DNA of 64,000 bases from UBA5072 sp041737175 (GTDB lineage: Bacteria > Bacteroidota > Bacteroidia > Bacteroidales > UBA10428), in assembly GCA_041737175.1 (NCBI GenBank), contig JBGSSF010000003.1:124001-188000 (forward strand), given 5' to 3'. Below, piece by piece: positions 54,416 through 63,541 of the stretch (its first letter is position 1; the number at the start of each line of letters is the position of its first letter). The position numbers and the translations under genes are program-made. The notes beneath the pieces are model-generated. The model was not told the DNA's origin. It searched no databases and was given only the letters and a program-made list of their open reading frames with translations.

Positions 54416-55729
54416 TCAGTCCTTTTCCTGAATTATTACTTGCTCTTGCTGCTGTATGTGCTTTTCCTTATGCGGAGCGTGCGGATGCCAGCCAACGGTA
54501 TAAAACATGACGAAAAATCCGAAGACATAGGCAACTGCCACGTGCCAGCCATTTTTCAGGTAATTCACCGTATTTTTCGTCTCGGGATAGAGGTTGGAAA
54601 GTGCAACACCTGCGGATGAACCGAACCAGATCATCGATCCTCCAAAACCAACAGCGTAGGCTAAAACACCCCAGTCATAGCCTCCCTGCTCCAAACACAG
54701 CTTGGTAAGCGGAATGTTATCAAATACCGCGGAAATGAATCCCAGCGCAAAGGCTGTCCATGCTGAAGCGGGCGGCAGTTCATCCACCGGCATCAATGAG
54801 GCAATGGTAACCAGCGACATCAGGAAAACCGTTCCCATCCAGGCTTTTTTCATCTCATGCCAGGGCATTTTTCTGAAGAATGCGCCGATCAGAAGGCCGA
54901 TCCACACGCCCAAAGCCGGAAAATCAAGGGTCCAGTTGGTAATGATGGCGCATACTAGGATCATGAATACAATGGCAATCCTTCCCCAGTCCACCTTGAC
55001 CCTGGCGGAAGATTCACTGATAATCCGGTTGAATTTATCCTGTTGCATGGAACCCACAACCCCAAAAATTAACAGGGCGGCAAACGAAGCTACAAAGGCA
55101 TGCGTAACATCCAAAGGACCTACACCATCGATCCACATGAGGGTGGTGGTGGTATCACCGACCACGCTGCCGGCACCCCCGGCGTTGGCTGCGGCTATAA
55201 TGGCAGCCAGAAATCCCAGGTGCACCTTACCTTTGAAAACCACCAGGGCAATCGTACCTCCGATCATGGCGGCCGCTATGTTATCGAGAAAAGACGATAA
55301 AATAAAGATGAAAACCAGAAGAACAAATCCGCCTTTCCAGTCATCGGGGAGATAATGAGGCAAGATTTCAGGAAACCTGGATTCCTTGAATATCTCGGCA
55401 AGGATAGCGAAACCAAACAGCAAACCGAGAAGATTCAGCAGGATCCTCCACTCCCCTTCATGGGCTTCCGTGCCTATAATATGTTCTGCAAGGGAAAAAT
55501 CAGTGAAAATGTATTTAAAAATGAGCACGATGGCCAGGCCGGTAAGGGCGACATACATCGTCTTATGGTGAAAAATCGCGACACCGATCAGGGTGAGGGC
55601 GAAAATAATAAATTCAATCCGTATCCCGAGAATGGCAGGCATCATTCCGTCAGCAGCCATAAGCGACTGACCAACCAGCAACAGCAAACCTGTCAGCAGG
55701 AAAACTCTGAGTTTTTTAACAATCATCAT
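54416..55729 (-). CDS. Na+/H+ antiporter, NhaD/arsenite-permease superfamily
   Basis: 437 residues with about 11-12 hydrophobic segments. The N-terminus may be a cleavable signal-like segment (VKKLRVFLLTGLLLLVGQSL, then MAADG). The conserved core includes SSFLDNIAAAMIGGTIALVVF and ANAGGAGSVVGDTTTTLMWI; the latter resembles the NhaD motif with a GDxTTT stretch and a membrane-embedded Asp. A second repeat is GFISAVFDNIPLTKL. The C-terminus is His/Gln-rich (HPHAPHKEKHIQQQEQ). It probably exchanges sodium for protons at the inner membrane. Citrate- and arsenite-type carriers in the same superfamily are less likely. Confidence 0.82.
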   Translation of the reverse strand: MMIVKKLRVFLLTGLLLLVGQSLMAADGMMPAILGIRIEFIIFALTLIGVAIFHHKTMYVALTGLAIVLIFKYIFTDFSLAEHIIGTEAHEGEWRILLNLLGLLFGFAILAEIFKESRFPEILPHYLPDDWKGGFVLLVFIFILSSFLDNIAAAMIGGTIALVVFKGKVHLGFLAAIIAAANAGGAGSVVGDTTTTLMWIDGVGPLDVTHAFVASFAALLIFGVVGSMQQDKFNRIISESSARVKVDWGRIAIVFMILVCAIITNWTLDFPALGVWIGLLIGAFFRKMPWHEMKKAWMGTVFLMSLVTIASLMPVDELPPASAWTAFALGFISAVFDNIPLTKLCLEQGGYDWGVLAYAVGFGGSMIWFGSSAGVALSNLYPETKNTVNYLKNGWHVAVAYVFGFFVMFYTVGWHPHAPHKEKHIQQQEQVIIQEKD

Positions 55730-55811
55730 AAATCGGTGATTAAGATAAGTATTTGCGATCAGAAAAGCGGCAAAGATAGCACTCCTGAATTAAAACCCAA
55801 AATTTTCGGGC

Positions 55812-56813
55812 TTAATCACCCAAGGTGGCTACCATCACAGCCTTGATCGTATGCACCCTGTTTTCTGCCTGGTCAAAGACTATGGACGCGGGTGATTCAA
55901 ATACTTCATCGGTGACCTCCATGGAATCGAGGCCGAACTTTTTGAAGATCTCTTCGCCCATCTTGGTTTCGCGGTTATGAAAAGCCGGCAGGCAGTGCAG
56001 GAACTTGACCTTTTCATTTCCGGTGAGTTCCAAAACTTTGCGGTTGATCTGGAAAGGATGCAGCAGCTTTACACGTTCTTCCCACACGGTGGCGGGTTCT
56101 CCCATGGACACCCAAACATCGGTGTACAGGAAATCAGCTTCCCTGGCTGCAGTCTCAATCTTATCGGTTATGGTAATTTTTGCGCCGGTATCGCGGGCGA
56201 TTTCCCTGCAGATCTGAACCAGGTCGGATGCCGGCTGACATGCCGGAGGAGCAGCTGCCCTGAAATCAATACCCATTTTGGCACATCCTGCCATCAGGGA
56301 ATTGCCCATGTTGTTCCGTGCATCGCCCAGGTAACAGAATCTGATTTTATTCAATGGTTTTTCTGAATGTTCAATCATGGTCATCAGATCCGCCAGTACC
56401 TGGGTGGGATGATATTCATTGGTCAGGCCGTTCCAAACAGGCACTCCTGAGTATCTTGCCAGGTCTTCAACAACCTGCTGACCATATCCCCTGTATTCGA
56501 TGGCGTCAAACATCCGGCCCAGAACGCGGGCGGTGTCTTTGACAGATTCCTTGTGGCCGATCTGGGAACTCACAGGATCAAGATACGTAACATGAGCGCC
56601 CTGATCATGGGTCGCAACTTCAAAGGCACAACGGGTTCGCGTGGAGGTCTTTTCAAAGATCAATGCAATGTTTTTGCCGGTTAACCGGGGTTGTTCCGTT
56701 CCTGTGTATTTGGCTTTCTTCAGGTCAAATGAAAGATCGAGCAGGAATTTGATCTCAGCGGGTGTAAAATCAAGAAGTTTTAAAAAACTGCGATTGCGTA
56801 AATTGAATGGCAT
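55812..56813 (-). CDS. argF: Ornithine carbamoyltransferase
   Basis: Carbamoylates ornithine to citrulline in arginine synthesis (or runs in reverse in the deiminase route). It has 333 residues. Motifs are the carbamoyl-phosphate site EKTSTRTRCAFEVA near 53, VWNGLTNEYHPTQVLAD, YLGDARNNMGNS, the ornithine-site region VWVSMGEP, and HCLPAFHN near 272. STRTR plus HCLPA matches true ornithine enzymes. Many Bacteroidota instead have an N-succinyl- or N-acetylornithine variant with altered loops. No other arg gene is nearby, so a catabolic arcB role cannot be excluded. Confidence 0.92.
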   Translation of the reverse strand: MPFNLRNRSFLKLLDFTPAEIKFLLDLSFDLKKAKYTGTEQPRLTGKNIALIFEKTSTRTRCAFEVATHDQGAHVTYLDPVSSQIGHKESVKDTARVLGRMFDAIEYRGYGQQVVEDLARYSGVPVWNGLTNEYHPTQVLADLMTMIEHSEKPLNKIRFCYLGDARNNMGNSLMAGCAKMGIDFRAAAPPACQPASDLVQICREIARDTGAKITITDKIETAAREADFLYTDVWVSMGEPATVWEERVKLLHPFQINRKVLELTGNEKVKFLHCLPAFHNRETKMGEEIFKKFGLDSMEVTDEVFESPASIVFDQAENRVHTIKAVMVATLGD

Positions 56814-56851
56814 AATTTTTTCCGGCTAAAATAAGAAAACCGGCGGAAAAA

Positions 56852-56882
56852 TTTGTCAAGCCCCGCAAGGTATTTATCTTTG
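56852..56882 (+). promoter_or_regulatory. Consensus Bacteroidota promoter
   Basis: TTTG (56852-56855), 19 nt, TATCTTTG (56875-56882): a perfect match to the Bacteroidota -33/-7 consensus with the standard spacing. It drives the lipoprotein gene at 56974 with a leader of about 85 nt. Confidence 0.75.
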
Positions 56883-56973
56883 CCTTTCCGTGTTTTATCA
56901 AAACAACACCCCAAATCCTAACTGCAGCCTATTATTTACGTAGAAAATTTAAATTATTAATTCACAACTTTAC

Positions 56974-57663
56974 ATGAGACAACCTTATGTCCTTCTTCTA
57001 TTCTTTGTTTTCATCCTGGTGTCTTCATGTAAAAATACCGATGACAGGGATCAGGTCACTTCCGGAAGAATCGATTATAAAATCACCTATCTGAATACTG
57101 ATCTGGATAAAAAAACTTTGGAATTGCTGCCCAGGAAAATGAAACTTATTTTCAACGAGAAGCAGGCAGCAAATCATATTGAAGGTTTCCTGGGTTTTTA
57201 TAAACTGAATGCCATTACCGATCTGAATACCCGCAAATGTTCCACACTCCTCAAAATCCTTGATAAAAACTATTTGTTCAAGGGAAAACGCGACGAGTTG
57301 ATGTGCTGTTTTGATACCATGGATGACATGGAAATAACGGAAACCCGAGAAACCAAAGAAATTGCCGGATTTACCTGTAAAAAAGCAATGGTACATCTTC
57401 CGTCAACCGGTAATTCATTCGTAATTTATTATACGGATGAAATAGATCTCAGGCATCCCAATGCCAACAATCCCTATAAAAAAGTGGATGGTGTGCTGAT
57501 GGAGTTTGAATTGAATATGCTGTACCTGAGGATGAGATTTTCCGCTGAGAAATACATGACTCCGGGTTCAGAAAGCCAGATCGCCAAGCTGCCTGAAAAC
57601 GTAAGGCATATCACCCGTGAGCAGATGACACAGATATTGAATAAGATGATGGAGGAGCAGTGA
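56974..57663 (+). CDS. Lipoprotein of unknown function
   Basis: 229 residues. The lipoprotein signal peptide ends FILVSSC (Cys19). The mature part has a first half beginning GRIDYKITYLNTDLDKKTLE and a central Cys-containing segment (KRDELMCCFDTMDDMEITETRETKEIAGFTCKKA). The pattern ITETxETKEIAGFxCKKA and VxxPS...FxIYYTDEI resembles DUF4412/GLPGLI-type secreted beta proteins of Bacteroidota. No enzyme motif is visible. It is monocistronic with its own consensus promoter and is followed by a tandem-repeat tract facing the BamA-like gene. Confidence 0.75.
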   Translation: MRQPYVLLLFFVFILVSSCKNTDDRDQVTSGRIDYKITYLNTDLDKKTLELLPRKMKLIFNEKQAANHIEGFLGFYKLNAITDLNTRKCSTLLKILDKNYLFKGKRDELMCCFDTMDDMEITETRETKEIAGFTCKKAMVHLPSTGNSFVIYYTDEIDLRHPNANNPYKKVDGVLMEFELNMLYLRMRFSAEKYMTPGSESQIAKLPENVRHITREQMTQILNKMMEEQ

Positions 57664-57807
57664 AGACAGTGAACAGTGAACAGTGAACAGTAAACAGTGA
57701 ACAGTAAACAGTGAACAGTAAACAGTGAAAAGTGAAAAGTGAAAAGTGAAAAGTAAACAGTGAAGAGTGAATACTGTTAACCGGCTGCTCACCTTTCACT
57801 GTTTACT
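57664..57807. repeat. Tandem 7-bp CAGTGAA/CAGTAAA repeat tract with inverted end
   Basis: Beginning at the stop codon of the lipoprotein gene, about 14 copies of a 7-bp unit run to about 57770 (CAGTGAA, CAGTAAA or AAGTGAA). An inverted arm follows: AGTAAACAGTGAA (57752-57764) pairs exactly with TTCACTGTTTACT (57795-57807). The distal arm includes the stop codon of the minus-strand gene (57803-57805). It lies between convergent genes and can form a hairpin from either strand. Confidence 0.9.
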
Positions 57808-59707
57808 GATAACGAACTATATCCGGTTTTTGCGGAAAAAAATCCTGCAAACGTATACTTGTCAGGCTTCCTATCCTGATATACTCACCCCGCGCATCTG
57901 CAGGCATACCGGGATATACCGAAAAGCTGACTTCAAAGGTGTTGAATACCAGCTGATCGTTTCTGATCCTCACTCCGGCACCCAGGCCAGAATAGAATTT
58001 CGGGTCTTTAAACAAGAAATTATCCGGTGATATCATGCCCAGATCAATCAATCCATAAAAGGCAAAACGAAATCCGAGAATTTTAAAGGGACTGAATACG
58101 ACCGATTCATAACTTAAAGAGATTTTATCGATTCCACGCAATGCGCTGCTCCTGAGTCCCTGAATGCCAGCCTTGTTTTCAAGGCTTACAAACTCACCTT
58201 CATACCGGTTAATGCCGTTCACATAATTCAGACTGATAAAATTCCGGTATTGATAGCGGCGGTAGCTGAATAATTTTGTATAGTACTGAATCCTGAACTG
58301 CAGAGTTCCCTGTTCGGAAATTCCATGGTTCAGGAATGTACCATAGCTGGCCGAAGCATAGATATACCCTGCCCGGTTATAATACTTAGCGATGGAGGCA
58401 TTGCCGGATAAATAATACCGGATATCATACTGTCCCCCTTCCAGTCCGGCACTAAGTTCGAGTTTGTAACCCAATGGAACATCTTCGGTCCTGCCAAAAG
58501 TGTAAATCATATTGTCCGTTTTGTATCCCCTTTCTGACAAGCCAACCGAAGCCAGGTAAAAAGACCTGTCCTGGTATTGATACAGGTAATTCTCGGATGT
58601 TTCCGGTCCCTTTAATTTTTCATAGAGGTTTACCCGACCTGTAAAGTATAGTCCCCGGCTAACCCGCGATGAATGACCATTCAATCTGAACATCCGGCCG
58701 GCCCAGAGGTCTGCATTGGTATACTTCAGGTTCACATCCGACAGAACCGTGTCGAGCAACTCAATGTTCTTTATAGCGGTTACATATTCAAGCAACGCAC
58801 CACCTGCGTATATGAATCGGGTGCTTTTGAAGTTCCTGGAAATATCCAGGGAGACGGAATTCAGGTTCCAGCGGTTGATATATTCCAGTTTGGCGTCAGC
58901 AAAACTCCTGGCAAGGATTGATGTACCAACCGTTAAGCCATAACCCATCCAGGGTTTGTGATCGCCATCCCAGTACAATGTCAAGGCGGATTGGAGACCA
59001 TATCCTAATACGTTTTGATTCCATAAACCCATACTTCCTGAATTCGAACTGCTGATATCAGCATCAAAACCAACCGGGAACAAATCCTGGGTTACAAGCA
59101 CCAGGTCGATCGAATCAGGACTTTCGGAAAGTGGCTTTACTAGAAACCTGGCATCGTTGATATAAGGCAGTTCTCTTAAGATTCTTTCATTTTCAGCAGC
59201 CAGAAAAACATCCAGGGGTTCACCTTCCCGGAGCAGCAGATGTCGCATAAGGATCTGCCTGCGAGTATCCTTATGCAATGCATTCAGCGTTTTCGGGAGT
59301 CCGTAAGACGACACATACATAGTATCCTCCACTGAGGGAGCAAAAATGTCCATATTCCGGAATTCAATCTTCCGGATGATCATGCCATCTTTTGAAGCCA
59401 GTTTTGAATTACTTACAGGCGTTTTTTGCCTCACTGTACCATACGCATTCTGCCTGATAAGGAACTGATAAAGTCCCCTTCCGAAGCGGGTGTTTTGCTG
59501 CCTGGTCAAAACGCTGTCAATCGGTATCTGCTGAAGGATGTCCCATGTACTGTAATTATTAACTGTATCTGCTGTCAGGGTATCCTCTTCATTTTCTGGC
59601 CCCCTGACTGCCCCGGTGGAATCAACAGGTATGTCCTGCGCCTGTAAAAGCTGCAAATTCATAGAAACAAGAAAGGCGATGACCAGCTTCAGACAATTAC
59701 CGTACAT
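57803..59707 (-). CDS. BamA/TamA-like outer-membrane beta-barrel protein with POTRA-like domain
   Basis: 634 residues. The signal peptide MYGNCLKLVIAFLVSMNLQL is cut after LQAQ. Residues ~100-210 contain a POTRA-like module (GMIIRKIEFRNMDIF, then RHLLLREGEPLDVFLAAENERILRELPYINDA). A long beta-barrel follows with alternating aromatic and Gly strands, and ends in FSVYPGMPADARGEYIRIG and RYQ. It resembles the surface-antigen/BamA superfamily. Length and a single POTRA-like unit differ from canonical BamA (five POTRA), so another substrate or a TamA/TolC-like role is likely. It is convergent with the lipoprotein gene. Confidence 0.72.
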   Translation of the reverse strand: MYGNCLKLVIAFLVSMNLQLLQAQDIPVDSTGAVRGPENEEDTLTADTVNNYSTWDILQQIPIDSVLTRQQNTRFGRGLYQFLIRQNAYGTVRQKTPVSNSKLASKDGMIIRKIEFRNMDIFAPSVEDTMYVSSYGLPKTLNALHKDTRRQILMRHLLLREGEPLDVFLAAENERILRELPYINDARFLVKPLSESPDSIDLVLVTQDLFPVGFDADISSSNSGSMGLWNQNVLGYGLQSALTLYWDGDHKPWMGYGLTVGTSILARSFADAKLEYINRWNLNSVSLDISRNFKSTRFIYAGGALLEYVTAIKNIELLDTVLSDVNLKYTNADLWAGRMFRLNGHSSRVSRGLYFTGRVNLYEKLKGPETSENYLYQYQDRSFYLASVGLSERGYKTDNMIYTFGRTEDVPLGYKLELSAGLEGGQYDIRYYLSGNASIAKYYNRAGYIYASASYGTFLNHGISEQGTLQFRIQYYTKLFSYRRYQYRNFISLNYVNGINRYEGEFVSLENKAGIQGLRSSALRGIDKISLSYESVVFSPFKILGFRFAFYGLIDLGMISPDNFLFKDPKFYSGLGAGVRIRNDQLVFNTFEVSFSVYPGMPADARGEYIRIGSLTSIRLQDFFPQKPDIVRYQ

Positions 59708-59747
59708 AGTTCGGCAGGTTGGACAGAGTTAACAAAGAAACCTCGAG

Positions 59748-59755
59748 CAAAAGTA
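59748..59755 (-). promoter_or_regulatory. -7 box upstream of the BamA-like gene
   Basis: On the minus strand TACTTTTG fits TAnnTTTG, 40 nt before the ATG at 59707. No -33 partner is seen. Confidence 0.4.
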
Positions 59756-59835
59756 ATATTTTTACCATTTGCCCATACCATATATTTATTCAGGTAAAAT
59801 TTGGAAAGGCTTGTGATCGGTTTGGCAGATTTCGC

Positions 59836-59843
59836 TATTTTTG
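59836..59843 (+). promoter_or_regulatory. -7 box upstream of the flippase-like gene
   Basis: TATTTTTG fits TAnnTTTG, 38 nt before the ATG at 59882. Weak -33 context (TTG at 59811-59813, spacing 22). Confidence 0.4.
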
Positions 59844-59881
59844 TGTCGATTATCACCAGCATAATCCTTATCAGCTGAATT

Positions 59882-60928
59882 ATGTTTAAGAAGATATTGA
59901 GTGTTTCCAAGTATTTTGTATTCCTGGCCGTTGGAGTTTTCGTTTTCTGGTGGGTTTACAAAGATGAGCCACTCACAAAATACAAATCGGCATTTGCTGA
60001 CCTGAATTATTTCTGGATCATCCTCTCCCTCGTTTTCAGTGTTCTTTCGCAGATCAGCCGGGCTATCCGCTGGAATATGCTCATCAAACCACTGGGATAT
60101 AACCCCAGGCTTTACAACACCTACCTGTCTGTTCTGATTCTCTACTTTGTGAATTTATTATTGCCCCGGGCAGGAGAGGTATTCCGGTGCACGATTTTAA
60201 GCCGCCATGAGAAGATCCCGTTTGCCAAACTTGCCGGCACAGTGCTTGTGGAGCGTATGGCGGATCTGATCACCCTGATGTTGCTCGCAGTGGTTATTCT
60301 TTTGAGCCAGTTTGGAGTCTTCATTTCTTTTTTCAACACCCATCCGGAGGTCAGGGCCAATCTTCTTAAGTTGTTCTCGACACAGAATATGATCCTGGTA
60401 ACAGCCGTCGTTGTTCTGATCGCGCTGTTATTCTTTATGTTTAACCGGTATTTCAACAGGAAAAAATCAGAAAAGGGCAATACTTTTGTAAAAAAGATCA
60501 GGATCATCAGGAAGAATTTTATTTCCGGAATTAAATCCATTGGCCAGCTCGAGAATAAATGGCTGTTTATCGGACATACGGTCTTCATTTTCGTTATGTG
60601 GCTGTTCATGCTGTATGTAATTTTCCTGGCTTATGAACCCACAGCACATCTTTCACTGCAGGTAGGTATGATTACTTTTTTGATGGGAGGCCTGGCCATG
60701 CTGGCTCCGGTTCAGGGAGGTATCGGACCCTGGCATTTCATGGTGTATGAGACATTATTTATTTATGGAATCGACAAAGCCGATGGTAAGGTGTTTGCCC
60801 TTATTGCACATGCTTCGACCAATCTGATCTATCTGTTCCTTGGAATGCTCGCTTTACTGATCATTCCGATGATCAATAAACCCAGGAAAGATTCGCCGAA
60901 AGTTGCTGATGTTGTTCCGGTTGAGTAA
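59882..60928 (+). CDS. Lysylphosphatidylglycerol synthase-transmembrane/flippase-like protein (UPF0104)
   Basis: 348 residues with about eight hydrophobic segments. Landmarks of the LPG_synthase_TM/AglD-type family are SQISRAIRWNMLIKPLGY, LLPRAGEVFRCTILSRHEKI, FAKLAGTVLVERMADLI, and the C-terminal GGLAMLAPVQGGIGPWHFMV. It has only the membrane half, with no aminoacyl-transferase domain. This suggests lipid-linked substrate movement rather than lysine addition. The substrate is unknown. It is divergent from the BamA-like gene and convergent with the MG2/plug gene (11 nt apart). Confidence 0.82.
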   Translation: MFKKILSVSKYFVFLAVGVFVFWWVYKDEPLTKYKSAFADLNYFWIILSLVFSVLSQISRAIRWNMLIKPLGYNPRLYNTYLSVLILYFVNLLLPRAGEVFRCTILSRHEKIPFAKLAGTVLVERMADLITLMLLAVVILLSQFGVFISFFNTHPEVRANLLKLFSTQNMILVTAVVVLIALLFFMFNRYFNRKKSEKGNTFVKKIRIIRKNFISGIKSIGQLENKWLFIGHTVFIFVMWLFMLYVIFLAYEPTAHLSLQVGMITFLMGGLAMLAPVQGGIGPWHFMVYETLFIYGIDKADGKVFALIAHASTNLIYLFLGMLALLIIPMINKPRKDSPKVADVVPVE

Positions 60929-60939
60929 GTCCACTTTAG

Positions 60940-63519
60940 TTATTCCACAACAAACGAAAAGGAAGCCTTAACGGGATTTCCTTGTTTATCAACACCTTCA
61001 ACAATACCATGATAAGTGCCTTTGATATCGGAAGTAAAAAAGGAAAGCAATCTCATTTCTCCCGACCGCACCTGAAAACTGGGATTCCAATATAAAGTTT
61101 TACGGTTATCACCCGAAGTCGGACTTTCAATGGAATAATCTGGCAAATAGAATGTCCTGTTTGTGTTCATAATATCCATTCCCAACTGAACGGTTGGTTG
61201 CCTGTTCTTGTAAATGCCCTGAATGGTAGTGATCTCAATGACGCCCTGAAAGTTTATCGGGGTATATTTGTGAACATCCAGCAGGGAATTTGAGATATTT
61301 ATATTGGTAATATCCGAAGGAAGAAGATTCTGAAGAATATCTATTTTGCTGCCTTTCAGAGCGCCATTGATAACCACAATGTTTCCTGTCTGGGTTATCA
61401 GACGCGGAAGAATTTCATCCTCACCGGTAAATACAATGGTATTGTCAACCAATCTATAGGGTTTCATGTCCTGGATGATATCCAGCACGCTGTTATAACC
61501 GGCATACTGATTGGGATCGTATTTCCTTCTGGTTTCCGGAACAGATTTTCTGAATTTACCCGGTCCATACCTGAGTGCATAAATCAGTTCGGGTTCACCG
61601 TAGGCAAATACATCAATGGCTTTCTGCAAATCACTGCTTTCACCTTCACTGATGAGCGTATTTTTCAGGTTTTCGACGTAATTCTGATCAATGGATGCAG
61701 TAAGATTGACCTTACCCATTGCATCATAAGCATCCACATTCAGAAAATTAAAGTCGATGATATCTGCTCCGAAGACCACCCTGAAAGTCCCGGTCTCATC
61801 AGTTTGTGTCTCATACGACCTGTAATTGGGCATATGCGTGACCCTTACTTTTGCGTGTTGTGAAGGGTTTTCCTTCTTGTCAAATACCTTACCGCTAATT
61901 CCATTCTGCGGTTTGAAAGTCTGATCCGCTGTTGTTTTTTTAAGCACCTCATTCCAGTAAATGGTGCGATAATCAGTTGTAATCAGGTCAAGATCAGAAA
62001 CAGGCGCCAGTTTTAGTCTCCTGTTCTCAATGGAGTCACAGGGAACACTGTAAATGCCATCGTATAAACTTGTCATTAAAGGATTGGTCGAAAGGTTCAT
62101 TAGAGACACCGAAATCGCGAGGTCAAGTGTGTTTTCCTTGCCGGTGTATTCAAGGGAAAGATGCACACGCTGACGGTTATGATAGGTCTTGTGATCGGTT
62201 TTTACATTGAACTTTTCCGTTGGATGCAAAATCCTGATTAGTCTCTCGACGTCCAATTCGTGTTCCTGATTGAACACAGAAACCTGCAATATTCCTTCCG
62301 GAAGGTTTCTCACAGGAACCCTGACCCTGGCCGAACGGCTAAAGGGAATAACATCACTCCATACAATTCTATGATCCATGGATGCTACCCAGTAAGATAC
62401 GGATGGACTGTCATCGGATGCGGTAATCCTGAGACAAACTGAATCACTATCCTGTTCTTCGCGATGTAATATCCATCCCTTGCTCTCTGCCACAGGCAAA
62501 GGAAATTGCTGCAAAATGCCGGATGGACTGGTAATGCTTAAATAACAAGTATCATCCGGGGGAGTATAGTCAAACAGCCCGATGCCATTTTCATTCGTCA
62601 TAACGGACTGCATTACGTTCCCTTCACGATCTATAATATCCCCGGTCACCGGGGTTGGTTGGCCAAATGCACTGAAAGCCCTGAATGACATTAAATTCTT
62701 TAAACCCTTTACCAACTTCCCCCCCTCCGGGTAAAATGCAATTTCCGGTTTCGCAGTAACCGCAGGGATGATCAATGTGTAGTCCCCGGATAGTTTACGG
62801 CTTTTAATATCCACCGTCAACATCAGTATTTGTTCCGATTCAGGAATTACGCAACTGATTGCAGAAAATCCTTCCGTGTCTGTATTTCCGGATCCTTTTA
62901 TTTCCCTGCGCTCAAATGATCCGACGGTATATTCAAAATCGGCTTCAGGAATCGGCTTTCCGGTCTGATCCAGTATTCTGATCCGCACTTTGAGCGTATC
63001 ACCTGCATGGTATGTATCTTTGTCATAGAACGGTTCAACCAGAAACCGTTTATCATAGTACTTACTTATTAAGATCTCTTTGCGGAATGCATCATAAGCA
63101 CATTGGTTTTTCATCCATCCCGTGTAAGCGACTAACCAGTATCTGCCCGGTATGAACGATCTGGGAATGAGCAATCGTCCGGATGTCTGATTCCCCATTA
63201 CAGGATATCTCCGGGATATGATCTCTTCTCCTTTACTGTTCAACAATTTAATGAAAAAATCTTGACTTTTCGGCTTATTGGGTTCCTCTCCCGAAGATAC
63301 AACAAATCCTTTGAACCATAAATTTTCACCTGGCCTATATACAAAACGGTCACTTATAATGTAAGCCCTTTCCACTCGATAATCGACAGCATATTTTTGT
63401 AAACTGTTCTTCAGCTGATCGATAAACGGATCATCCGTTTGACTGCGGGAACCTGACAACAAAACAACCAATGCCCCGGTCAAAATCCTAAGTGTCATGC
63501 TTGTTTGAGTTTTTGTCAT
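60940..63519 (-). CDS. Large secreted MG2/TonB-plug-like protein
   Basis: 859 residues from the ATG at 63519; the longer frame to 63660 is the neighbour's sequence and lacks a signal peptide. The start MTKTQTSMTLRILTGALVVLL is a signal peptide. A macroglobulin MG2-like domain follows (RAYIISDRFVYRPGENLWFKG near 50). Several beta-sandwich units come next, with a CarboxypepD-type segment (GISGKVFDKKENPSQHAKVR near 565). The C-terminal part resembles a TonB receptor plug (GNIVVINGALKGSKIDILQN, near 755). It has no barrel. The protein is presumably periplasmic or outer-membrane. Function is unknown. It lies 22 nt downstream of the partial gene. Confidence 0.7.
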   Translation of the reverse strand: MTKTQTSMTLRILTGALVVLLSGSRSQTDDPFIDQLKNSLQKYAVDYRVERAYIISDRFVYRPGENLWFKGFVVSSGEEPNKPKSQDFFIKLLNSKGEEIISRRYPVMGNQTSGRLLIPRSFIPGRYWLVAYTGWMKNQCAYDAFRKEILISKYYDKRFLVEPFYDKDTYHAGDTLKVRIRILDQTGKPIPEADFEYTVGSFERREIKGSGNTDTEGFSAISCVIPESEQILMLTVDIKSRKLSGDYTLIIPAVTAKPEIAFYPEGGKLVKGLKNLMSFRAFSAFGQPTPVTGDIIDREGNVMQSVMTNENGIGLFDYTPPDDTCYLSITSPSGILQQFPLPVAESKGWILHREEQDSDSVCLRITASDDSPSVSYWVASMDHRIVWSDVIPFSRSARVRVPVRNLPEGILQVSVFNQEHELDVERLIRILHPTEKFNVKTDHKTYHNRQRVHLSLEYTGKENTLDLAISVSLMNLSTNPLMTSLYDGIYSVPCDSIENRRLKLAPVSDLDLITTDYRTIYWNEVLKKTTADQTFKPQNGISGKVFDKKENPSQHAKVRVTHMPNYRSYETQTDETGTFRVVFGADIIDFNFLNVDAYDAMGKVNLTASIDQNYVENLKNTLISEGESSDLQKAIDVFAYGEPELIYALRYGPGKFRKSVPETRRKYDPNQYAGYNSVLDIIQDMKPYRLVDNTIVFTGEDEILPRLITQTGNIVVINGALKGSKIDILQNLLPSDITNINISNSLLDVHKYTPINFQGVIEITTIQGIYKNRQPTVQLGMDIMNTNRTFYLPDYSIESPTSGDNRKTLYWNPSFQVRSGEMRLLSFFTSDIKGTYHGIVEGVDKQGNPVKASFSFVVE

Positions 63520-63541
63520 AGTGATGATATATTTTTCAGGA

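Noticed and set aside
54702..55355. 217-codon plus-strand frame within the NhaD-like gene
   Set aside because: Antisense shadow; a translation rich in Pro/Ala/Met mirrors hydrophobic codons of the antiporter.
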